NCBI GenBank assembly: GCA_020740775.1
Contig: JAHEWK010000023.1
Span: forward strand, 837,829-901,828
Length of the DNA: 64,000 nt
DNA from: Ilyonectria destructans
Lineage: Eukaryota > Ascomycota > Sordariomycetes > Hypocreales > Nectriaceae
Direction of reading: 5' to 3'
This document shows, piece by piece, positions 55,765 to 64,000 of this stretch. The notes beneath the pieces were generated by a model. That model saw only the letters and a program-made list of their open reading frames with translations. It did not search any database and had not been told where the DNA came from. Every line of letters begins with the position of its first letter. The stretch's first letter is position 1. The translations under genes were made by a program, and so were the position numbers.

Positions 55765-57326
55765 ATGTTTGCAAACTTTGAGCTGTGGTCGGGTGGCATG
55801 GTCGAGCACTCGAACAAGGCAAGTCTGCCGCGATCCACAAGCGGTTGCATTCCCTGTACGTTCCTTGACCCCTGCTCTCAGCGCAACTCGCCTACTGCCA
55901 ACGGCGCTAATTACGTGTGACCAAAGGCCGCCGCACCAAGAAAAAGTGCGACGAGAGGCGGCCGGCTTGCGGGCGCTGTGTACGGCGAAGTCAAGGCGAG
56001 TGCACTTGGCCGCGGCCTACATCCTCGCCCTCCTCCGCCACGGGCCCAGATGACGGACAGCAGCCTCAGGATGGGAGAGAGACTACTCTGTGCACAGTGA
56101 GGCCTAGCACCGATTCTGTGCTTGGCATATGTGCCACCATGCCGGGTATCCAACCTGCGTTTGCCTGGGAGCTGATGTGCTATGCCAACCGCGCAATTCA
56201 CGGCGCCTACTTTGACGATCACTACTCGATCTTTATCCCCTTACTCCCGCTGCTGGCCGAGTTTCCCTCTTATGCTTACACATGGCTGGCACTAGGGGCT
56301 GCACAACTGGCGCAGCAACTACCGTCCGCAGAGAACCCATTGCGACTCATGTCGCTAGAATACCACTCGCAGGCAATAGGCAGCCTGCGCCAACACCTCC
56401 ACTCTGCCCCAGTACCTCAGGAATGGGCCCTGTGCTCCATGCTGCTACTTCACATTTTCGAAAAGTTTGGCGACGGGTACCGATCGCCCTCGGATGCACA
56501 TGTCAAGTCGGCGCGAAGCATCTTTCTCCGCCATTTCACCCATTCGCCTCCGAGAGACATGCGCCACATTCTACAGCTAGAGAGCCTGGTATACCGAGTC
56601 GCCATTACTAGCACTTTCCGGCTAGGGCCCATGTGTCACCTGGAGGAATACTCCTCCCTGGACGAGCTCCTCGATATATGGGCGTCGTCACCGATCACTT
56701 GTGGTTTGTGGCAACATAGCCTCTGGATCGGTCTGCGGCCGCCCATATTCAATGCAGTCTTTAAGCTATCAGTCCTCCTCCGTCTCGTGCCCCTCCAACC
56801 TTCCTGGAGGTCTGAGCTGGACAAGCTAGAGGGCAACTTTCGGCACTATCTTGGGCCTTATGAGGCGTGGCCGTCGCACATGGGCGACCCAGATCATCCA
56901 CCGGATAGCGGTGGCAGGCCTTGCTTGTCGCTAGCAGACCAGGCCCGCGCCGCGCACTGCCTTTACGCTTATGCCTGCCACATAATCACGACCAAATTGC
57001 GGGACCCTGAGTCAACGCAGTCTGGGGATCAGGTCCGTCGAGTATCCCGCCTCGGTTTCCGCCTTCTGGCGTACCTGGCAAAAGCCGGGTTCCTATCACC
57101 AGTGTTGATATGGCCAGCCACCATCATCAGTCTCGCCGCGTCGAGTCCGGAGGACCAGGATATAGCGACGCTGTACATCAACGGTCTAGCCCACAAGTCT
57201 GGATCACGGGCCATTACATCAGTAATGCGCCTTCTGCACCTTGCATGGACGAGAACCAGTAAAGAATGGCCGGCCGGAACGAATATACTCTTTGACTTCG
57301 AAGCGCTCGGCGACGTTTTTATCTGA
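55765..57326 (+). CDS. Zn2Cys6 transcription factor, 496 aa
   Basis: Exons 55765-55855 and 55927-57326; the 71-bp intron splits the second zinc-cluster cysteine codon. The joined sequence gives Cys28, 31, 38, 45, 48 and 56 (GCIPC, KKKC, PACGRC, GEC), a complete binuclear zinc cluster. The remaining 430 residues match the fungal-specific transcription factor domain type 2 in helical pattern (SYAYTWLALGAAQLA, SMLLLHIFEKFGDG). It is nuclear and probably binds CGG half-sites. An ATG at 55798 is also in frame, but the cluster is complete with either. The neighbours are transposon debris, so no target cluster is implied. Confidence 0.87.
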
Positions 57327-57339
57327 ATGGCAATGAACT

Positions 57340-57566
57340 TGCATGGCTTTGGGCAAGCGTGGGAGATCCTGAAGACAATGGACTATCTGTTCGTAAATTC
57401 AGGCAGGCTGCGGAGGACACCCGGTTCGAGGAAGCCTCTCATTTCAAGTCGGGAATTGACTGCGGATGGGCGACGCTCGAAGAGACTATTACGTCAAAAC
57501 GGATCGTACACCTGTCTATCAAGCCGCGCTAGCGCTTCACCCATCCTATGGCTACGACTACTCTGA
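57340..57566 (+). pseudogene. hAT transposase scrap
   Basis: CGWATLEE, then in a shifted frame YYVKTDRTPVYQAALALHPS followed by YGYDYSE, matches the region of hAT transposases that precedes the dimerisation domain. Both ends are missing. It directly abuts a small inverted repeat. Confidence 0.55.
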
Positions 57567-57573
57567 GCGGCAC

Positions 57574-57622
57574 TACCCGTTGGTCCATGTGTGGGGCAAG
57601 CCCCAAGGCGGACCAACGGGTA
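57574..57622. repeat. 49-bp inverted repeat related to the foldback element
   Basis: TACCCGTTGGTCC and GGACCAACGGGTA face each other; the stretch TGTGGGGCAAGC also matches the arm of the element at 14370-14864. It is probably a mini derivative of the same family. Confidence 0.7.
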
Positions 57623-57703
57623 AATAAACTCTACTGTACAAAGGCTGTGCTGTGTTCTGCCGTTTTTTTGTGTTCTGTCCGCACTCTTTAACAAGACCCA
57701 CCA

Positions 57704-57867
57704 CCGTCCGTGCACCTCGTTTTGCCTCGCCAACACAACACTTCCGTCCGTGCACCCTGTTTTGCCTCGCCAACACAACAATTCCGTCCGTGCACCATGT
57801 TTTACCTCGCTCGCCAACACAATAATTCCATCCGTGCAACCCTCTCTCTCTCTCTCTCTCTCTCTCT
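57704..57867. repeat. 40-bp tandem repeat followed by (CT)13
   Basis: Units starting CCGTCCGTGCACC begin at 57704, 57744 and 57784, with a partial one at 57828. The third unit has a 4-bp insertion. A CT microsatellite of about 26 bp follows at 57842. Confidence 0.9.
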
Positions 57868-58105
57868 AGACATATACATCCACTTTCCGCAATCTCAAAC
57901 CTGACTGATAGAAGTAGCTATACACCTTTCTTTAATCAAGCTTGATTGAAGCTATAGGTATCTTCCTTCAAGCAGTTGCGTTTGAAATCCTACTACCAAT
58001 CTTTCCTTATGCTTATGCAGCCACATTTGAGATTCTACTACCTTTCTTCATGCAGCTGTATTTGAGATTCTACTATTTTATACTTTCTCTCTAGTTCTCT
58101 CCACT

Positions 58106-58479
58106 ATGTCTAACCACTTTACCTTCCACTCGCCTACACCCTCTCTCTTCTCCCCCTCGACCGCGCCAATAGCACCAACAACTCCGCTTGAATCGTTAGC
58201 CCATCTAGGATTATGGGTTGACCTACAATCCAAGCTGCTTATCTGTACCCAGCCGACATGTAGATATGCCCTTGGCAGTAGTCCAACCTGTGTTACATCG
58301 CACCTACGAGATAAACACAATCTCCCGAGGCATACCAGAAAGGGTTTATCAAAGCTCCTGCGAACCCTTGGGCTCTACAACCCAACTGATGTCGACCCTC
58401 TGGCCGATGCATCACCTGAGCACGCGAAGCTTAAGGTCTATGACGGCTTCGCCTGTTGCCACTGCCCGTTCAGGACAAT
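58106..58479 (+). pseudogene. DUF3505 (OrsD-like) gene fragment cut by a hAT
   Basis: LGLWVDLQSKLLICTQPTC, then TSHLRDKH gives a C2H2-like finger; RKGLSKLLRTLGLYNPTDVD and KVYDGFACCHCPFRTI begin the second cysteine-rich segment. The frame passes into the hAT terminus at 58480, so the remaining large C-terminal part is lost. The upstream CT-rich tract fits a fungal promoter. The family includes OrsD of the orsellinic acid cluster; the name does not imply that pathway here. Confidence 0.65.
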
Positions 58480-61400
58480 CAGGGTTCAAAGCCACTATAC
58501 TCCACTACACATTCGAGGATATGGAATTGATGTGGATGAGGACTAAGATCACGGCGGTGGAATGGATGGATATGGATCCATTATGGATGTGAATCCACAA
58601 TGTGGAAAGGATTTCCACATAACGAGCAAGGGACTTACTCCCTTGCATAACTCAACCCCTGGCATATCGCCATCATTCCCTCGAAGGTTCTGTCAGTATC
58701 TGATCCAACTGCCCGATCAATCCTGCACGTAGCCAACTGCGTAAAGTCTGGCACAGGCCGATAGTTGAAGCATCTAGCCGATTCCTAAGCCTCGTAACCA
58801 TCTGCCCGGCCACTGAAAATAACCTCTCACACTCTGCTGACATAGGGGCCACAGTCAGTAAATCCAGGGCCATCCTACTCAATTTGGGGTACTTGAGCCG
58901 CCTGGTGTGCCAGTATTCGTATGGGTCAGTAACGAGGGCGTCAGAATCGTCGATATTGCGTTGCCACTGATCGTACTCATCGAGATCCAACCCTCTGTAC
59001 AATGACGAAGGAGATGCCCCGGCAGACTCGTCAATAGCCTGATTCTGAAGAGTTAGCCCTCGTTTGCTGTTAGGCCAGGCTGTAAACTTGTTCCTTGAGG
59101 ATTTAAGACGTTTACTTGCAGGTAAATCAGAGTCTTGATCTTCAGAAAATAAGTCCTTATATTCGCATTCCCACAGATCCTGAATAATCGCTTTGGCTTT
59201 GATAATCCACGTCCGCCGCTTAGCATCATCACCCCACAGATTGTCGAATAATGCCCAGCGGTAAGCAGGATGGAGAGCCGCCGCGCCGTAGATCACAGGA
59301 CTGTCGTTGAGGTATTGATAATACTCATCGAGCTTTATCCAGCCTAGGTTAATATTAACGGCGAGATGCCCAGAGTCAGGGAGGCCAACGGCTATCTTTT
59401 TGGCGGATTCGAGGGACTCGAGAAGATATTCGTACGCATGAAGAAGATCCCAGCTTGTACCTTCGAGTCGTGACTCGGTTAGCCATACCAATTACAGACT
59501 GACTCCATCCAGCCAGGACTTACCGGATAATGGAAGCTCAATCTCATCTTCTTGACCTTGCTTTTGGTGTTTCCCCTGTCCATCACCCTCCAAGGCTTTG
59601 ACTACTAGCTGAAAGTCTAGTAGGATATCGCGGAGCGCCTGGAGCACATGCCAGTCGCTGCTTGAAATCCGGTTCTCTTCCTTCAAAAAGAACGGCATCC
59701 TGGCCCCCTTCCTAACGGAGCCACTTTTCGTAAGATTCGCTTTGTTCCACTCACTCAACGCTCGCTGGATAAAAGGGTCGTAAAACGGCTGCAAAATAAG
59801 AGCCCGGTCGATCATGGCTAGCTGGGAAAGCCAACGGGTAGCGTTATCTAATACAACGCCAACAGGATCATGGCTTTGGATCGCTGGATCGTCGGATAGT
59901 TGGGATTCGACCTGCTGGACTTTTTTAAGGACGTCAGTCCAGATATCGGATCTGTTAACCTCCTGCAAATGCAGTTAAAACAAGCCGGAAAACAGGAAAG
60001 TTAGAAATCAATGTAGTAAAAATAAGAAAAGATTCGGCTTACCACAGCGAAGTTATGCCATTTACCCACTGGACCCCTTTTGCGCCACTGCTCATGTTCC
60101 CTCGCCGCCGTCAATTGGCCATCGTAGATCTGTTGCTCGAACGCGTTTGGATCTTGGCCAAATAGCATGTGTTTCACCAATGCAGCGAACCCAGCGCTTC
60201 TTCCAGTCGAATCCTAGCTCATGGCCCAGCTCTTACATCGTTGTTTTGTTATTCGAGGCGTTATCCAGCGTAAAGTAGCCCAGCTTATCCCCAATCTCGA
60301 ACTCCCGGACGATGTCGAGTATCTGCTCAGCGATATTCTCGCCTGTGTGCCGGCCTAGTAGCTCCGGAAGGCCGAGAACGCACTTCCGGGGCCTGTTATC
60401 CAGATACCTGAATATACAAGTAACGCCGTAAAGAGCATGCCTGTTCCCGGATCGCCATCCATCAAACTGGATATGGATCTGGCCTGGGCTCTTCCGAAGC
60501 GTCTCTCGTACAGCCGATTTATTCGCGTTGAATTTTCTTTCGGCGGTCGCGCGTACCGTTACATCGGATATGTGAGCTTCTGTAATGGAAACAGAAGGGT
60601 TGAGATATTCGAAGATCGCTCGCAGGTCAGGATCTTTCGCGGTGGTGAACGATCGATTCGTGTTGACGATCCAGTTTACGATCATCTGTTGAAATGCGGC
60701 TTTATTAAACCGCTTGATTAATAGATTCGTTATTTCTTGATCGCGGGGGACCTCTGGATTCAATCGAAGTAACGTAGCAATTGAACGGGCGGGTGTTGCA
60801 ACGGTAAATTTCAGGGCCTGCCTTTTACCTGAAGGATCGACTATGCCGTTGTGATCCTTGAACAAGTGGCTCTCAGCGTTCTGCAGGCCCTTATAGTTGT
60901 AATTCTTCGGCCTCGGATCCTTCCGTTTGATACATATACAACAGACCCAGCGGCGTTCCTTCGTTGCTATATTCTGAATGTCGTACCCAAACCGGTAGAC
61001 CCATTGACGCGTGTGGCCATCTCTTTCGGACAAAGTTCAGCCTCTGAACAAGCGAAATAGCCGTTGTTCGTCTTCTGTTCGTTCGGGGATCGCCGCCGTC
61101 GATTTCCCTTGCGCAGAGGGCTCGAGAGTACCTGGTCGAGAATCGGGCTGATAGTCGGCCATTGTGATACGATATTTGCAGCTGAAGCTTTGATGCCAGT
61201 CAGAATGAGCCAAAGTACCGGTAGTCGGACGCATTGGCATTGTCAGACAATTAAAATCCACATAGTCGAAGGTCTAATAGCATCAGCTAATTGATGAGAA
61301 TTATCTGAGGAACGCGTCCTCCATGAGGAAATGCACGGGATCGTGCAGATCTTTATTCTGCCAGCCAGGCAGCTGCGGTCGCGAGCAGCATCATGGGAAC

Positions 61401-61700
61401 AGCTGAACAGCCATTCCAGGTAGCTTGATATCGGTAGGGAACAGGTATGCGTTGTCTTAAACCTGGCATATTAGTTAACAAATACTTTAAACTCAACCTA
61501 TTAACTAAGGGTTCTGTGGTATTTGTAAACCTCCGCTAAGATTAAGGAAATATCCACTGCATTCCACAATTTCCACATGTGGCCCGGCTCCCGTGGAGTG
61601 GTAGTAAATCCACAACTGGGTCTGATGGAATGGAGTGTATTTGATATGGATCCATATGTGAGTCCATATGTGGGTTTTCGTGGAGTGGCTTTGAACCCTG
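58480..61700 (-). mobile_element. decayed hAT transposon, second family
   Basis: CAGGGTTCAAAGCCACT at 58480 is repeated inverted at the right end (..GTGGCTTTGAACCCTG, ending 61700). Subterminal DNA on both sides has ATGGATCCAT and TCCACA/TGTGGA motifs. The flanks AGGACAAT and GCCGCTCG do not match, so one side was probably deleted or rearranged. The transposase is on the minus strand. Confidence 0.85.
58673..61233 (-). pseudogene. hAT transposase, several in-frame stops
   Basis: Read leftward. A BED-like finger is followed by RNase-H core motifs (IQFDGWRSGNRHALYG, GYFTLDNASNNKTT), an alpha-helical insert, and the dimerisation domain (APMSAECERLFSVAGQM). TGA at 61039-61037 (probably from CGA), TAA just after NNKTTM near 60230, and TAA at 59494-59492 interrupt it; a few codons are also lost near 60180. 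An intron is visible at about 60040-59969. Not functional. Confidence 0.85.
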
Positions 61701-62086
61701 GCCGCTCGAGAACGTTTTGCTGAGATCCACCAGCTGTTCAGTGAGACCTATCCAGGGCGGTCCATTCAGAGCCTACAGGTGCATTACTCTACGAAGCTCA
61801 AGAGTCGGGAGAGATCCTAGTATGTTGCGGTGGTGGGATGTCAGAATCTGCCAGGAGCTCGTTTAACCTTGAGATCAGTAATGGATGCTCTTGGGTTTGA
61901 GGAGCACAAGAGCTTAGTGGTCTTCTTCTTTGGATCAGATTATACTCTTAGGGTTAAGCCCAAATGCAATCTGCCTGTCCACTCTACCAGGTCGCACAAG
62001 TCCATGGTCGAGGCATTGGGGATGTTTCGTCGTCCCTATGAGAACCCTACCCTCTTGAGACGCGACTCCGTCTAAGATGGTGAGAA
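61701..62086 (+). pseudogene. possible SANT/Myb-like remnant and spacer
   Basis: Directly right of the hAT, ARERFAEIHQLFSETYPGRS then QSLQVHYSTKLKSRER is open until a stop at 61820 and resembles the end of a fungal Myb/SANT-like repeat. It has no start. The rest shows nothing convincing. Confidence 0.3.
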
Positions 62087-62590
62087 CTAGCCGATGACAA
62101 CTCGGGCGCCTTCCTTGCCCAACACACCCCTCTCCTTGGGTTTCGGGCGGTTGTTCCGCCCTTTCTTGCTCTTCAGGAATCTAACCTTGCCGCCTGAGCC
62201 CTCGTTCTTGCCGTCGGCGGCATTATTGGCATCCGTCGGTAGGGTCGCATCCTGGCGTGCCAACTCCGACCAGCTACCACCTCCATCGAGCGTCACCTGA
62301 ACGCCCCCAGTGGGACTTGTAACTCGTTGGCCCGCGATAATGGGGTGGTGGCGGTTTCGGAAGTCGTTCTGGTACGGTGGGGGACGGGCCGGTCGGCTGG
62401 GACGGCCCTGTTGGCTCTCGTTGCTGGTGCTTGAATTGAGAGGTGATGGCTGGTATGCCCCATTCGTTGCCGGCAGGGTGGTGGCCTCATCAGTCGTGAT
62501 GGCCTGAGGAGCGTTGTCCGGGTCGGGTTGCGCCTCATCATTAAGGCCTTGGGCGGCTTCAGTGATCCTGTTGGGGTTAGCACACGGTAC
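62087..62590 (-). pseudogene. C-terminal fragment of an unidentified protein
   Basis: A minus-strand open frame, rich in Pro/Ser/Asn, with a basic C-terminus (KSKKGRNNRPKPKERG) and no stop for about 165 codons. No family is recognised. Its upstream part is replaced by a hAT fragment on the other strand, so it is truncated. Confidence 0.4.
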
Positions 62591-62995
62591 ACAGTGAGAG
62601 GAAAGGCAGCTGTATAAGAGCTGTGGGAGGAGTATCGAAATCTCCCTGTCGAGCAGGATACGATACCTGAGCACCCCACCGTTGCAAGGAAGACAACCGA
62701 CCTAGATGACTTTATGGCCTCAATCAGGAAGCTCGGCACTCAGCCTGCACCTTTGCCGTCGGCTACGCGCAATGAGTACGCAGAGTGGGTGGCCACTGCT
62801 GATCCAGGCGATTGTTTGGTGGATATTCCGATTCAGTATTGGCTTCTCCGAAGACGGCAGTATCCACGTCTGTCGCGGATGGCGATTGATCTCTTTTCAA
62901 TTCCCGCGATGTCTTCCGAGCCAGAGCGAATATTCAGCCTTGCAGGACAGATGGTTACAGCTCAAAGAGGCTGACTCCAAGCGGATAGTATAGGA
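62590..62995 (+). pseudogene. hAT transposase C-terminal fragment, third family
   Basis: ELWEEYRNLPVEQDTIPEHP leads to YWLLRRRQYPRLSRMAIDLF and PAMSSEPERIFSLAGQM, the hAT dimerisation domain. A frameshift follows after TAQRG. A/T-rich subterminal repeats of ATCCAAAT follow to about 63110. No left end is present. Confidence 0.75.
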
Positions 62996-63577
62996 GCAGC
63001 TCAATGTATATCATCTTGGGAGAAAAGTGGGGTTATCCAAATATCCAAATAGATCCAAATCGATCCAAATCGAATTAAATTGGAGGCTCGATTTGATTTG
63101 ATTTATTTGTTTGCAAGCCTGCTCTGAGAAGCCTCGCCTTTTTCCGGCGCAACAGCTAACCTAGATGTGGCTAGATCTTCAGTACTAGTTCACCATCGGT
63201 GCCTGACCCTTTGGTTCGGGCCCATTTTGCGATTCCCCAGAGTGACTCCGGCGACTCTACCGCTTGCTCTATTCTTTCGCGATGTGTCTTTCTGTTTGAT
63301 AGCCCTTCCTTGAGAGGTAATAACGCGGAGGAATCGAGTGTGAGAGATGTGGATGGAAGGTATTCAAATGAGTATTTCGTTCGGGCTGATCTGCTACGGT
63401 AGAGAAATCTCTTGGAAACGAGGGTAGAATGCCCCAGACGAGCGACATGCGAGTACTTGGCAGGCACCCTCTTATATTAAGACTTTCTCTCCTGCTAACC
63501 TTCTCTGTAGTGAATCTGTCTATGATTGCGGATATCTGTGTCAAGGGGCTTTCCATACTGTCTTTTGAGGTCCCGAT
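62996..63577. other. spacer with ATCCAAAT repeats at its left
   Basis: At 63039-63075 ATCCAAAT-type units recur, probably the end of the hAT fragment. Beyond them no gene is supported. Confidence 0.5.
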
Positions 63578-64000
63578 TCAAAGTGAATGCGACTGGCTCG
63601 CCAGATACTCTGTCCAGGTGACCGGACCGTCCTCAAGCAGCGAGAGGCTCCAGTCTAGTGATTCAAACCCGTAATAGCCACCTTCATCCATAAGACGCAA
63701 AGTTTCAAGGGTCGCCATAGCAGCAAACTCAGGGAACCCTAGGCCGTCTATCAACTCCTTCTTGAAGTCTTCATCTGGCACTCGCTGAAATTTAGCGCTA
63801 TTGTATCCAGGGTATCTGGCCTTAAAGGCTTCGACTATCTCCCTCGGGGTCACGTAAGCAGCCGCTCCCAGGACGCGTTTCCCCAGAACCTGGTCGCGCT
63901 TGCGAACGATGGCCTTAATCCAGACGCCGGTGCTTGTGACATCGAACAAAGGGATGCGCGCCGTTTCCGGCATTGGCAACGCAAGAACCCACTCATTGGA
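63578..64000 (-). CDS. NmrA-like NAD(P)-binding protein, C-terminal part
   Basis: Open from the window edge to a stop at 63578; the start is beyond 64000. The segment PLFDVTSTGVWIKAIVRKRD then VLGKRVLGAAAYVTPREIVE matches the C-terminal half of NmrA-like redox-sensor proteins, and the end has the usual LDWSLSLLEDGPVTW. These are Rossmann-fold proteins that bind NAD(P) and often act as regulators. The nucleotide-binding N-terminus cannot be seen. Confidence 0.75.
   Translation of the reverse strand, partial: SNEWVLALPMPETARIPLFDVTSTGVWIKAIVRKRDQVLGKRVLGAAAYVTPREIVEAFKARYPGYNSAKFQRVPDEDFKKELIDGLGFPEFAAMATLETLRLMDEGGYYGFESLDWSLSLLEDGPVTWTEYLASQSHSL

Noticed and set aside
58106..58546. Complete 146-aa DUF3505 protein
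   Set aside because: The last residues are encoded by the hAT terminus beginning at 58480, so the protein end is not native.

Overview
The window looks like a transposon-rich accessory region of a filamentous ascomycete (Pezizomycotina). The evidence is short GT-AG introns of about 41-85 bp with CTAAC/CTGAC-like branch points, fungal-specific families (F-box protein, Zn2Cys6 regulator, heme-thiolate peroxidase, NB-ARC NLR remnants, NmrA-like, DUF2235, DUF3505), and several families of fungal DNA transposons and an LTR retrotransposon. No rRNA, tRNA or CRISPR was seen.

Layout. 1-2645: pogo/Fot1-like transposon with an open 750-aa transposase. 2869-5706: intact ten-exon F-box gene. 6036-8778: hAT copy 1 (two nonsense codons) abutting a truncated, frameshifted ABC transporter (8779-10592, minus). 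11522-12784: intact five-exon membrane protein. 13980-15065: non-autonomous relative of the same hAT, carrying a foldback element of about 495 bp. 15611-20901: multi-gene DNA transposon 'element A'. 22946-23290: NLR scrap. 23930-25909: intact GMC oxidoreductase. 26453-26809: DUF2235 scrap. 27860-29146: seven-exon heme-thiolate peroxidase. 29451-31112: broken membrane-protein and NLR genes. 31141-31878: BED-only hAT derivative. 32575-33378: zincin metallopeptidase. 35478-48702: large AT-hook gene of unknown family, split by two hAT-type insertions; the larger insertion (36921-45284) itself holds a young Ty3/Gypsy chromovirus (39387-45001). 48703-50440: degenerate paralogue and a DUF3505 fragment. 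50597-55548: 'element B', a diverged relative of A. 55765-57326: Zn2Cys6 regulator. 57340-63000: hAT debris, a DUF3505 fragment and another decayed hAT. 63578-64000: NmrA-like gene running off the edge.

The most interesting system is the A/B pair. Both elements have terminal inverted repeats starting TACGG that match at 24 of 33 positions. Both encode an integrase-fold DDE transposase (B: D202, D261, E309) with one intron at the same place, a small protein with a CX2CX9CX9-10CX2CX8C cysteine cluster, and a convergently transcribed protein with a CxxC pair and a SUMO-interaction-like VDLT.DSP motif. Element B inverted is collinear with A; A carries an extra cysteine-cluster gene. In B the transposase and the cysteine-cluster gene are open, while A has a frameshifted transposase.

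A second theme is insertion stratigraphy. The chromovirus has apparently identical 216-bp LTRs and a TTGGG duplication inside a hAT that has an ACAGTACG duplication inside the AT-hook gene. A separate hAT derivative sits in the same gene with a CTCGTGAC duplication. Discounting these insertions leaves a single open frame of 1,386 codons across the host gene. The chromovirus also shows a 12-nt self-complementary primer-binding site, the hallmark of Tf1/sushi self-priming.
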